DNA of 64,000 nt from NCBI GenBank assembly GCA_905181765.1, contig CAJIYW010000007.1:122109-186108 (forward strand), read 5' to 3'. This DNA is from Flavobacteriales bacterium UBA6772 (lineage in GTDB: Bacteria; Bacteroidota; Bacteroidia; Flavobacteriales; Flavobacteriaceae). Position numbers and translations under genes: made by a program. Under the pieces are notes generated by a model. That model ran no database searches and was not told where the DNA came from. It was given only the letters and a program-made list of their open reading frames with translations. This document shows positions 8,775-17,685 of the stretch, one piece after another; the stretch's first letter is position 1, and the number at the start of each line of letters is the position of its first letter.

Positions 8775-10209
8775 ATGACAAAAAATAGCGTAGCAGAATT
8801 ATTAAAATCAGGTTCAGTTTTACAAGAGGTAATTATCAAAGGGTGGGTTAGAACTTTTAGAAGTAATCGTTTTATTGCTTTAAATGACGGTTCTACAATT
8901 AACAACATACAGTGTGTAATTGATTTTGAAAATACACCAGAAGAAACTTTAAAAAGAATTACAACAGGAGCAGCATTATCTATCAAAGGAATCATTGCAG
9001 AAAGTCAAGGTAAAGGACAATCTGTAGAAATTCAGGTTTCAAAGATAGAAATTCTAGGAGATTCGAATGCCGATGAATACCCAATACAACCCAAAAAACA
9101 TAGTTTTGAGTTTCTTAAGAGAAAACGCACATCTCCGTGTAAGAACAAATACATTTAGCGCAGTAATGAGAGTGCGATCTAAGCTTTCTTTTGCAGTTCA
9201 TAAATACTTTCAAGACAATGGGTTTAATTATGTAAATACACCAATTGTTACGGGTTCTGATGCCGAAGGAGCAGGAGAAATGTTTAGAGTTACGTCATTT
9301 GAAGATAATAAAGCACCGGTTACAGAAGACGGAAAAATAGATTATACAAAAGACTTCTTCGGAAAAGAAACAAATCTTACCGTTTCTGGTCAGTTAGAAG
9401 CAGAAGCGTATGCAATGGCTTTAGGTAAAGTATATACTTTTGGGCCAACTTTTAGGGCAGAAAATTCAAACACAACGCGTCATTTGGCAGAATTCTGGAT
9501 GATTGAACCAGAGGTTGCTTTTATGGATTTAGATGGAAATATGGATTTAGCAGAAGATTTTATAAAATCTGTGTTAACTTATGTTTTAGAGCATTGTAAA
9601 GAGGATTTAGCCTTTTTAGATGAACGTTTTATGCAAGAGGAGAAAACAAAACCTCAATTGCAAAGAAGTGAAATGAGTTTGTTAGAGAAGTTGAAATTTG
9701 TTGCTGACAACAATTTTAAAAGAGTTTCTTACACAGAAGCAATCGATATTCTGAGAAACTGTAAACCTAATAAAAAGAAAAAATTCCAATACCCTATTAA
9801 CGATTGGGGAGCAGATTTGCAATCTGAACACGAGCGTTTTTTAGTTGAAAAACATTTTAAATGTCCAGTTATTTTATTTGATTATCCAGCAGACATCAAA
9901 GCATTTTATATGCGTTTAAATGAAGATGGAAAAACAGTAAGAGCTATGGATGTTTTATTCCCTGGAATTGGAGAAATGGTAGGTGGCGCGCAACGTGAAG
10001 AACGTTATGATGTTTTAGTAGAAAAGATGAAAGCCATGAATATTGACGAAAAAGAGCTTTGGTGGTACTTAGATCTAAGAAAATTTGGTACAGCCGTGCA
10101 TTCTGGTTTTGGTTTAGGTTTTGAGAGACTCGTTCAATTTACAACCGGTATGGGAAATATTAGAGATGTAATTCCATTTCCAAGGACACCGCAAAATGCC
10201 GATTTTTAA
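8775..10209 (+). CDS. asnS: Asparaginyl-tRNA synthetase, interrupted by a +1 frameshift
   Basis: This class II enzyme charges tRNA-Asn. The N-terminal OB-fold ([20 protein letters not shown]) runs in one frame to PKKHSFEFL; the catalytic domain continues in another frame from [13 protein letters not shown]. Removing one A from the AA at 9117-9118 restores a continuous protein of about 478 residues. Motif 2 ([25 protein letters not shown]) and motif 3 ([12 protein letters not shown]) are intact. As written, translation stops at 9158. Loss of this enzyme would need a GatCAB-dependent bypass, so a sequencing error or a very recent lesion is more likely. Promoter at 8699-8730; rpoN follows after 24 bases. 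Confidence 0.93.
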
Positions 10210-10233
10210 TTTCATTTATGTATCTTTAAAAAT

Positions 10234-11700
10234 ATGCTAAAACAAGGCTTAAGTTACAAACTCCTGCAAAAATTATCTCCTCAGCAAATACAACTGATGA
10301 AGTTAATTCAATTACCAACACAAGCATTTGAAGAGCGTTTAAAGCAAGAAATAGAGGAAAACCCAGCCTTAGATACTGGTAAAGAAAAATCTGAAGATAT
10401 AGATGATGATTTATCAAATGAATTTGATGATGATGATGATGATAGATCCGAGAAAGATGAAGTAGAAGATATTAATATCGATGAATACCTTAGTGATGAT
10501 GACATTCCAAATTATAAAACTCAAGCTAATAATTACTCGGAAGATGATGAAGAAAAAAATATACCTTATGCAGCAGGAACAAGCTTTCATCAATCTTTAA
10601 AAAATCAATTAAACACTTTTAGTTTAGACGAAGAAGAACAAGCTATCGCAGAATTTTTAGTTGGAAGTATTGACGATAGTGGTTATATCCGAAGAGAAAT
10701 TATAGATTTAGTAGATGACTTAGCATTTACAGCCAATCTTTTTACAACAGAAGAAAAGGTAATTATAGTACTTAAAAAAGTAGTACATACTTTAGATCCT
10801 TTAGGAGTCGGGGCTAGAGATCTTAGGGAGAGTTTAATCATTCAGTTAAAAGCGAAAGACAAAACAAAATATAGAAGTTTGTCTGTTGAGATTTTAGAAA
10901 CTGCATTTGATCACTTTGTTAAAAAGCATTATAAGAAATTACAAGAAAAGTTTCATATTTCAGAAGATGAGCTAAAAGAAGTTATTAAGGAAATATCTAA
11001 ATTAAATCCGAAACCTGGCAGTTCTTACGCTGGCAACAATAAGATTGCAGAGCAAATTGTTCCTGATTTTTCAATTAAGATTTTAAATGGCGAATTAGAT
11101 TTGGTTTTAAACGCTAGAAATGCACCAGAACTGCATGTTTCTAGAGAATACAACAATATGCTAAAAGGCTATCAAGAAGCCACAGTAAAATCAAAGTCAC
11201 AAAAGGATGCTGTCTTTTTTATCAAACAAAAATTAGACTCTGCAAAATGGTTCATAGATGCCATTAGACAAAGGCAACAAACTCTTTTAATAACAATGAA
11301 CACCATCATGCAATATCAATATGATTATTTTTTAACTGGAGATGAACGCAAGTTAAAACCAATGATATTAAAAGATATTGCCGATAAGATTAATATGGAT
11401 GTTTCGACTGTTTCTAGAGTCGCAAATAGTAAATATGTTTCTACACCTTATGGAACAAAATTGATTAAGGAATTCTTTTCTGAATCTATGAAAAATGACC
11501 AAGGAGAAGACGTCTCTACCAAAGAAATTAAGAAAATATTAGAAAATGTAATTGAAGAGGAGAATAAAAAGAAACCTCTAACTGACGAAAAATTAGCTGG
11601 TATTTTGAAAGAAAAAGGGTATCCTATTGCAAGAAGAACTGTTGCAAAGTATAGAGAACAGCTGGACTTTCCAGTAGCACGACTTAGAAAAGAAATTTAA
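10234..11700 (+). CDS. rpoN: RNA polymerase sigma-54 factor
   Basis: A 488-residue protein with all three regions. Region I is the Gln/Leu-rich activator-contact segment (KLSPQQIQLMKLIQLP). Region II is very acidic here (about residues 50-110, runs of Asp and Glu). Region III holds the core-binding domain, a helix-turn-helix (IADKINMDVSTVSRVANSKYV) and the RpoN box ARRTVAKYREQL that reads the -24 element. Acidic region II is normal for Bacteroidota. No clear -24/-12 promoter was found in the window. The next gene starts on its last base. Confidence 0.97.
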   Translation: MLKQGLSYKLLQKLSPQQIQLMKLIQLPTQAFEERLKQEIEENPALDTGKEKSEDIDDDLSNEFDDDDDDRSEKDEVEDINIDEYLSDDDIPNYKTQANNYSEDDEEKNIPYAAGTSFHQSLKNQLNTFSLDEEEQAIAEFLVGSIDDSGYIRREIIDLVDDLAFTANLFTTEEKVIIVLKKVVHTLDPLGVGARDLRESLIIQLKAKDKTKYRSLSVEILETAFDHFVKKHYKKLQEKFHISEDELKEVIKEISKLNPKPGSSYAGNNKIAEQIVPDFSIKILNGELDLVLNARNAPELHVSREYNNMLKGYQEATVKSKSQKDAVFFIKQKLDSAKWFIDAIRQRQQTLLITMNTIMQYQYDYFLTGDERKLKPMILKDIADKINMDVSTVSRVANSKYVSTPYGTKLIKEFFSESMKNDQGEDVSTKEIKKILENVIEEENKKKPLTDEKLAGILKEKGYPIARRTVAKYREQLDFPVARLRKEI

Positions 11701-12302
11701 TGAATCGATTTTACAAGACTATTTCCGCAGTGTTACACCCTATTATGGTGCCTACTATTGGTGTTCTATTGTATTTATTAATATTACCTAATTCATATAC
11801 AAGTAGACAAAAAACAGCACTATTAGCGCTCATATTTGTAACTACTTACCTTGTACCACTTCTCATATTAGAATTATTCAAAAAATTCAACTTAATAAAT
11901 AATTTTAATATCAATGGTGTTAAAGAAAGAAAGGTACCAGTTGCGCTAATGATTATTGTTTTCTATCTATTAGGAAATACGATAGAGAATAATATTAAAA
12001 TGACGGATATTAGTTTGCTATTTTATACATCTAGTATCGCGCTAACTTTCGTATATCTCTGTTTAGCGTATCAATTAAAAGTAAGTATTCATTTATTATC
12101 CTTAGGAATATCGACAGGATTTTTTATTTTGATAGGATTTATATATAATTATAGTCTTCCTGCCGTAGTTATTGGAAATATATTATTAGCAGGAATTGTT
12201 GCTAATGCAAGACTACATTTAAAAATGCATCAACCTAAAGAAGTTTATTTAGGTTTTCTATCTGGTCTTATAGCACCCTTTGTAGTGTATAATTTCCTAT
12301 AA
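11700..12302 (+). CDS. Polytopic membrane protein, divergent PAP2-like
   Basis: A 200-residue protein with about six membrane helices. Remnants of the PAP2 phosphatase motifs can be seen: GVKERKVP in the place of motif 1, SIH where motif 2 has SGH, and NARLHLKMHQPKEVYLG resembling motif 3 with Arg and His retained. Catalysis is doubtful because motif 2 is altered. It may act on, or only resemble enzymes acting on, undecaprenyl or lipid phosphates. It begins on the last base of the rpoN stop, implying coupling. It meets the PorT-like gene tail to tail with a 6-base overlap. Confidence 0.5.
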   Translation: MNRFYKTISAVLHPIMVPTIGVLLYLLILPNSYTSRQKTALLALIFVTTYLVPLLILELFKKFNLINNFNINGVKERKVPVALMIIVFYLLGNTIENNIKMTDISLLFYTSSIALTFVYLCLAYQLKVSIHLLSLGISTGFFILIGFIYNYSLPAVVIGNILLAGIVANARLHLKMHQPKEVYLGFLSGLIAPFVVYNFL

Positions 12303-12974
12303 AAAATAGAAAATTAATCCAAATTTTAAGATTTTCGTATCCACCGCTTTTCCGTTTAGAAGACCATTCTTGAAAACAGGAGATAATCCATAAAAAACAT
12401 TCATAGTAAACGCATCATAACCAGCAGATATAGTTAAACCGTATTGTAATTTATTATAAGAAGATACTTTTCTATACTTAATTAGATTGCTATTAACATC
12501 TATATATTGAAAATTATTATCTAGGTTATAAAGGAATTTAACACCTGTATAAATCCTCCAGAAATTATATTTTATAGCAGTAGATGTTCGCCATCTTATC
12601 TCAAAAGGGAACTCTAAATTATAGGATTTAAAAATATTTTTAGAAGTTGTAATATCATTCGTAAAAACAGTAGTTCCGCCTACTTCATCTACTTTTAATT
12701 CATGATTAAAAAAGTCATATCCAAGACCAATTCCTCCTGCGATAGCAATAGTTCCGCTTTTATTTAAAATAATATCTTTTATAAAACCTCCAGATAGTGC
12801 ATATGAAAAGTTACTTTTTGTAATTCCTGTAGGTTGATTATACAATTGACTGTAAGAAACTGAAAAATAAATTTGATCATCTGCATACCTATCTCCTAGA
12901 CTCAAAGAATCTTTTTGAGCAAACGTTAAAAAGGGAATTACTAAAAAATATAAAAGAATAAATAGATTTCTCAT
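12297..12974 (-). CDS. PorT-like outer-membrane beta-barrel protein
   Basis: A 225-residue protein with a signal peptide (MRNLFILLYFLVIPFLTFAQ) followed by alternating hydrophobic/polar strands and a C-terminal FGLIFYFL strand ending in aromatics, as expected for an eight-stranded barrel. Size, barrel pattern and position beside ExbB/ExbD genes fit the PorT/SprT family, which is linked to type IX secretion and gliding in Bacteroidota, but I cannot separate it from generic porin-family barrels by eye. It is separated from the exbD gene upstream by a terminator, so it is its own transcript. Confidence 0.6.
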   Translation of the reverse strand: MRNLFILLYFLVIPFLTFAQKDSLSLGDRYADDQIYFSVSYSQLYNQPTGITKSNFSYALSGGFIKDIILNKSGTIAIAGGIGLGYDFFNHELKVDEVGGTTVFTNDITTSKNIFKSYNLEFPFEIRWRTSTAIKYNFWRIYTGVKFLYNLDNNFQYIDVNSNLIKYRKVSSYNKLQYGLTISAGYDAFTMNVFYGLSPVFKNGLLNGKAVDTKILKFGLIFYFL

Positions 12975-13039
12975 GATATGAATAAAGAATATGAAAGATA
13001 CAACAAATCACCTTTTGTAAGAAGGTTAAATTTAATACC

Positions 13040-13075
13040 AAAAAAAAGGACAATTCATAAGAATTATCCTTTTAT
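13040..13075 (-). terminator. Terminator of the exbB-exbD operon
   Basis: On the minus strand AAAAGGATAATTC pairs with GAATTGTCCTTTT (one T-G wobble) around a TTAT loop and is followed by a run of T. It lies 20 bases after the last exbD stop. Confidence 0.85.
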
Positions 13076-13095
13076 ATTCAGATATTAAAAATTAT

Positions 13096-13560
13096 TTATT
13101 CTGCAGCCTTTGAAGCAGAATAACTAATTTTTAATGCATTTACATCTCTTAATTTCAATCTAATATCAATAATGGTACCTACATTAGATTCTTTATCAGC
13201 CTTAATAGAAGTTGTCATATATGGCACTTCAGCTTCCGAAACCTTAGATCTTTCGTTTATAATAAAAGCAGGTACATCATTTGCAGTTGCTATTTTATCA
13301 TTCAACTGAATTCTATTATAAGCAGTACCGTGTCTTGTTGCATCCTTAGATTTTCCAATATAGATTGTACTTACCAAACTTTTATGCTCTAGCTTTTTAA
13401 CTTCTGTTGCATTTGGTAATCTAGGGTTCTCAATTTTTAATTCTGTTTCTCTCATTGTAGTAGTTACCATGAAGAAAAACAACAACATAAAAACGATGTC
13501 TGGTAAGGATGCTGTATTTACTGCTGGCATTCCTTTTTTCTTTTTTCTAAATTTAGACAT
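13096..13560 (-). CDS. exbD: ExbD/TolR-type biopolymer transport protein (second copy)
   Basis: A 154-residue protein with a lysine-rich cytoplasmic start, one membrane helix (about residues 17-36) and a periplasmic domain. The conserved aspartate is in LPDIVFMLLFFFMV, at the cytoplasmic end of the helix, where it takes part in proton coupling. With ExbB it powers TonB-dependent outer-membrane transport. It is the last gene of the operon, 18 bases after the longer ExbD. Two different ExbD proteins after one ExbB is a common flavobacterial layout. Confidence 0.93.
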   Translation of the reverse strand: MSKFRKKKKGMPAVNTASLPDIVFMLLFFFMVTTTMRETELKIENPRLPNATEVKKLEHKSLVSTIYIGKSKDATRHGTAYNRIQLNDKIATANDVPAFIINERSKVSEAEVPYMTTSIKADKESNVGTIIDIRLKLRDVNALKISYSASKAAE

Positions 13561-13578
13561 ATAGCTGTATTTTAAAAA

Positions 13579-14205
13579 TTAATTAGAAGATGTAGGCTCA
13601 GAATCTGAAATAATTTCTGGATAACTTGTCTTAATATCTTCAACTTTTTTCTTTAATTCTAGATTAGCTCTATCATCCTTATAAGAATCTTCTAACTCTG
13701 GAAAAGGAATTCCGTAACGTTCTTTTGACAGTATGTTACGTAAATCAGAATACGCTCTTATAAGTTCATTTTGAACCTTCAAATAAGTACCATATTCCGT
13801 TCCTCTATCACTCTGAACAGAAATAATAGCCTTGTTTGGGTGATCTGAAGACTTTATACTTCTCTCGCCTTTGCAATAATTACAAGGACCAGTTGGCTCA
13901 CCTTCATCTATTTTACCATCGCCACCGCCATTATCTATAAAAGCAATTGCAGCATCTTTAAGTTCATCAATATCCATTCTAGATCCTTCTACTAGAAGTT
14001 CATTATTTCTATTAATATTTACCTCAAAAATATTTTTTTCCTTTATAACTGGTGGTACGTAATCTTCTGGTGGTTTTTCCGACAACTTCTTAGAAACACC
14101 TGAATCTACATTCATAGTAGTGGTTACTAAAAAGAAAATTAATAACAAGAAGGCAATATCTGCCATAGAACCTGCATTAATTTCTGGATTCTCTCTTCTT
14201 GCCAT
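13579..14205 (-). CDS. exbD: ExbD-type biopolymer transport protein (long form)
   Basis: A 208-residue protein with the ExbD helix near the N-terminus (MADIAFLLLIFFLVTTTM, conserved Asp). Its periplasmic part is longer than the usual 130-150 residue ExbD. Around residues 95-115 an insertion contains GPCNYCKGE, a CxxC pair that could bind metal or form a disulfide. The tail is charged. It lies 4 bases after the hypothetical membrane protein. The second ExbD lacks this CxxC insertion, so the two are probably not interchangeable. Confidence 0.92.
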   Translation of the reverse strand: MARRENPEINAGSMADIAFLLLIFFLVTTTMNVDSGVSKKLSEKPPEDYVPPVIKEKNIFEVNINRNNELLVEGSRMDIDELKDAAIAFIDNGGGDGKIDEGEPTGPCNYCKGERSIKSSDHPNKAIISVQSDRGTEYGTYLKVQNELIRAYSDLRNILSKERYGIPFPELEDSYKDDRANLELKKKVEDIKTSYPEIISDSEPTSSN

Positions 14206-14209
14206 AATA

Positions 14210-14680
14210 TTATGATTTTATTAAACCTTTAACTAAATCTACTACGAAGAAAGTTAAACCTATTCCTCCTAGAATAATACTAAACCAGATACCGGCTCCT
14301 GTAAATTGATTTATCGAAGAACCTGCTTCTCCACCTTCTAATATAGTATTTGCGTTATCAATAACAACATTACTGTCTGCCATGAAATAAGCTACTACAA
14401 ATAATACACCTAAAGCAAGCACACCTAATAAAGTCTTCTTTAGATTTTCTGGATTTTTAAACAAGCCCCACATGGATAAAACAAGTGTTACAAGTATTAC
14501 TCCGTATAATAAGTACTGAGAAAAAGACACCAAAGGGCTCACAACACTATTTTGTACAGCCACGTCATTTTCTACAGCATCTTCTCCTGCCATGAGCACC
14601 CTTACAAGTAAGATGATACCTATAACAGCAATCAATGTCACAATGTATGTGATAATTTTTGAAAATTTATTATCTTTCAT
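14210..14680 (-). CDS. Conserved flavobacterial membrane protein between exbB and exbD
   Basis: A 156-residue protein with four predicted helices (about residues 10-28, 52-75, 84-102 and 130-150) and short loops. No catalytic motif is visible and I do not recognise a named family. It lies 7 bases after exbB and 4 before exbD, so it is surely co-transcribed. The position suggests an accessory subunit of the energy-transducing complex, but that is inference. Confidence 0.75.
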   Translation of the reverse strand: MKDNKFSKIITYIVTLIAVIGIILLVRVLMAGEDAVENDVAVQNSVVSPLVSFSQYLLYGVILVTLVLSMWGLFKNPENLKKTLLGVLALGVLFVVAYFMADSNVVIDNANTILEGGEAGSSINQFTGAGIWFSIILGGIGLTFFVVDLVKGLIKS

Positions 14681-14687
14681 AATAAAA

Positions 14688-15407
14688 TTATTTTTTATAC
14701 TTTACCAATAAATCTATCAACTGAATAGATGCATCTTCCATATTATTTACAATACTATCGATTTTAGAAACGATATAATTATAAAAAATTTGAAGAATAA
14801 TTGCTACAACTAAACCAAATACAGTTGTTAATAAGGCTACTTTAATACCTACCGCTACTACTCCAGGAGAAATATCATTTGCTTGCGCAATTGCATCAAA
14901 GGCACCAATCATACCAATTACTGTACCCATGAAACCTAACATAGGAGCCAAAGCTATAAATAATGATAACCAAGAAACATTTTTCTCTAAAAGTCCCATT
15001 TGAACTCCACCGTAAGAAACAACTGCTTTTTCAGCATTTTCTACACCTTCGTCTACTCTATCCAAACCTTGGTAAAAAATAGATGCTACAGGTCCTTTTG
15101 AGTTTCTACAAATTTCTTTAGCAGCTTCTACACCACCTGAACTTAAAGCTTCATCTACATCTGCTACTAATTTCTTAGTATTTGTAGTTGCTAAATTTAA
15201 ATAAATAATTCTTTCAATTGCAATTGCTAAACCTAAAATTAAGGCTACTAAAACAATTCCCATAAATACTGGACCACCTTCTATAAAACGAAGTTTTAAT
15301 TCTTGGTGAAAAGTTCTTGATTCTGCTGCTTCCTGGGCAAAAGTTGATTGAATAGCTCCAAAAAACATAAATCCTGTTACAGATAGGACATTTACTACTT
15401 TTTTCAT
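14688..15407 (-). CDS. exbB: ExbB/TolQ/MotA-family proton channel protein
   Basis: A 239-residue protein with a cleavable-looking N-terminal hydrophobic segment (ending AQEAAES) and three helices (about 50-75, 145-170, 185-210). The MotA/TolQ/ExbB core is LGFMGTVIGMIGAFDAIA followed by GIKVALLTTVFGLVVAI. It forms the inner-membrane motor that passes proton-motive force to TonB or a T9SS-like partner. First gene of a four-gene minus-strand operon. The 204 bases upstream are AT-rich, without a canonical TAnnTTTG element. Confidence 0.95.
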   Translation of the reverse strand: MKKVVNVLSVTGFMFFGAIQSTFAQEAAESRTFHQELKLRFIEGGPVFMGIVLVALILGLAIAIERIIYLNLATTNTKKLVADVDEALSSGGVEAAKEICRNSKGPVASIFYQGLDRVDEGVENAEKAVVSYGGVQMGLLEKNVSWLSLFIALAPMLGFMGTVIGMIGAFDAIAQANDISPGVVAVGIKVALLTTVFGLVVAIILQIFYNYIVSKIDSIVNNMEDASIQLIDLLVKYKK

Positions 15408-15611
15408 CTCTGTTGTTATTAATTTTGATAGTTAATAGGTTAAAAATCTTAATTTTTTTTCAAATAAACAAAAAGTTCTTCAAACTCTAAAGTTTTTTTG
15501 TAAAAGTAATTTATTTATTTTAATACATTGGCAAGTAACAAAAAAATTGTTGCTCCTCAAAAAATAAATAGGTCTATTTTATGTTAAATATATCTATATA
15601 TATTAGTAAAA

Positions 15612-16648
15612 TTATTTTTCACTTATTTCTCCTCGTAAAGATTTTTGAAAATAATTCTTAAAACTTTTATCTGTTAAATCTTCACTTAATAAATACATTA
15701 ATTTTGCAATAGCAGATTCTGTAGTCATATCTATTCCGCTAATTACACCAATAGATTTTAAACCAACACTCGTATCATAGTGTCCAAGAATTACACTACC
15801 ACCGGAGCATTGAGTAATATTTACTATTTTAATTTTATCCTGAATTGCCTTTTTTATTAAGTCTAAGAACCATGGTTTATTCGGTGCATTTCCAGCACCA
15901 TATGTTTCTAAAACTACACCTTTTAAATTCTTAATATTCAAAATTGCTGCAACAACCATTTCTGTTATTCCGGGAAATAGCTTTAAAATAACTACATCTG
16001 TAACCAACTTTTTTCTAATAATTAGTTGCTGATCAAAAGGTATAAACTTCAACAATACATTTTCATTAAAATTTAAATGAACACCACTTTCTGCCAAGGC
16101 AGGATAATTTTTAGAAGCAAATGCTTCAAATTGTTCTGCGCTTATTTTCGTAGTTCTATTTGCTCTGTATAATTTATATTCAAAATATAAACAAACCTCA
16201 GATATTATTGGTTTATTATTTCTCCTCGACGCTGCAATTTCTATAGATGTAATTAAATTTTCTTTAGCATCTGTTCTTAAATCTCCTATAGGCAATTGAG
16301 AACCTGTAAAAATGATAGGTTTTTGTAAGTTCTCTATCATAAAACTAATTGCAGATGAAGTGTACGACATCGTATCTGAACCTGTTAAAATTACAAAACC
16401 ATCAAAATTAGTATAATTTGCTTCTATAATTTCAACAATATGTATATAGTAATCTGTATTCATGTTTGATGAATCTATCGGTTCCTCAAACGAAATACTT
16501 TCTATTTCGCAATCTAACTGCTCTAACTCTGGTATTTTATCTATAATCCTACTAAAATCAAATGCCTTTAAAGCATTTGTTTTATAGTCTTTTATCATTC
16601 CTATTGTACCTCCTGTATATAAATAAGAATATTTGGTTTGTTTGCCAT
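15612..16648 (-). CDS. Type I L-asparaginase, frame break near the N-terminus
   Basis: It hydrolyses asparagine to aspartate and ammonia. Most of the protein reads cleanly: the second catalytic motif is VILTGSDTMSYT, and the substrate-binding loop includes ITQCSGGSV. The first catalytic motif TGGTIGMIKDY is in the same frame but has no start codon ahead of it. The natural start MANKPNIL lies in another frame at 16648, so an indel falls within 16616-16630. Intact length would be about 345 residues, normal for cytoplasmic type I enzymes. Divergent from the zinc peptidase gene. Confidence 0.88.
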
Positions 16649-16664
16649 TTTGTCATTTTTACAC

Positions 16665-16682
16665 TCCAAATTATAAATTGGA
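16665..16682. repeat. Near-perfect 18-bp palindrome between divergent genes
   Basis: TCCAAATTATAAATTGGA has a single mismatched pair. It lies 17 bases upstream of the asparaginase start and 64 bases upstream of the peptidase gene, where an operator would act. No regulator is identified. Confidence 0.35.
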
Positions 16683-16745
16683 ATACTTTATGCTGTAAAT
16701 TTATTAAACAAATAATGATATATAATTTTTAAAACGATATAAATT

Positions 16746-17441
16746 ATGATAGGATTTTATATTTTAATTGGTGCAATCTCTCTGCTAAGCTGGCTTATTA
16801 GTAATAAACTAAAAAGTAAGTTTAAAAAATATGCTCAAGTTGAACTTAGAAATGGAATGACTGGTGCAGAAATTGCAGAAAAAATGCTTGCAGACAACGG
16901 TATTTTTGATGTAAAAGTAATTTCTACTCCCGGTAGATTAACAGATCATTACAATCCGAAAGACAAGACTGTAAATCTAAGTGAGTCCGTTTACAATCAA
17001 AGAAATACGGCTTCCGCTGCAGTTGCTGCGCATGAAGTTGGGCATGCTGTTCAACATGCAAAAGCCTATAGTTATTTAACAATGCGCTCTCAATTAGTGC
17101 CAATCGTTAGTATTACTTCTAAATACTCTCAATGGTTGGTTATTGGAGGTTTAATTTTAGGTGCTGCTTCTGGTGCATCAGGGTTTGGGTTTTACATTGC
17201 CGTAACGGGTCTAATTTTTATGGGCTTTGCAACACTTTTTAGCTTTATAACATTGCCTGTAGAATATGACGCAAGTAACAGAGCTTTGGCTTGGTTACAA
17301 AGCAAAAATATGGTTTCACAACAGGAGCTAGCTGGCGCTAAAGATGCGCTTAAATGGGCTGCAAGAACCTATTTAGTTGCTGCCTTAGGCTCTTTGGCTG
17401 CACTACTATTATATTGGGGTTTGCAGTATTTTAGGGGGTAG
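16746..17441 (+). CDS. YugP-type zinc metallopeptidase
   Basis: A 231-residue membrane protein with the metalloprotease motif HEVGHAVQHA at about residues 97-106. One helix lies at the N-terminus and three follow the active site. The family (neutral zinc metallopeptidase type 2, YugP-like) is widespread, but its substrates are unknown. Length is normal. Expressed away from the asparaginase gene across a 97-base gap. Confidence 0.9.
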   Translation: MIGFYILIGAISLLSWLISNKLKSKFKKYAQVELRNGMTGAEIAEKMLADNGIFDVKVISTPGRLTDHYNPKDKTVNLSESVYNQRNTASAAVAAHEVGHAVQHAKAYSYLTMRSQLVPIVSITSKYSQWLVIGGLILGAASGASGFGFYIAVTGLIFMGFATLFSFITLPVEYDASNRALAWLQSKNMVSQQELAGAKDALKWAARTYLVAALGSLAALLLYWGLQYFRG

Positions 17442-17477
17442 AGACTTAGCTTCGCAGATAACTTTTTAGTATTTGCA

Positions 17478-17533
17478 CCTCGTTATAACTTAAAAACTAG
17501 ATTCTAAAAGCTTCGATTTCTCGAGGTTTTTTT
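17478..17533 (+). terminator. Weak terminator-like structure after the zinc peptidase
   Basis: ACCTCG pairs with CGAGGT across a long loop of about 39 bases, followed by seven T. The short stem makes termination uncertain; the stronger hairpin at 17623-17656 could serve both genes. Confidence 0.3.
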
Positions 17534-17622
17534 ATTTCATCGATCGCTTTAGAAGATCGTTGAAGAATTGGTCGAAACTTTGTAGAGAAACGTTAACAAA
17601 TCAAAAACTAGTATAACGTCAA

Positions 17623-17656
17623 AAAAAACCTTTCTGATTTCTCAAAAAGGTTTTTT
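17623..17656. terminator. Bidirectional terminator between the zinc peptidase and lepA
   Basis: AAAAAACCTTT and AAAGGTTTTTT flank a 12-base loop. It lies between two convergent genes, 30 bases beyond the lepA stop, so it can stop transcripts from both sides. Confidence 0.75.
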
Positions 17657-17685
17657 AATAAATACTTGATTTATCAGTTTAAGTC

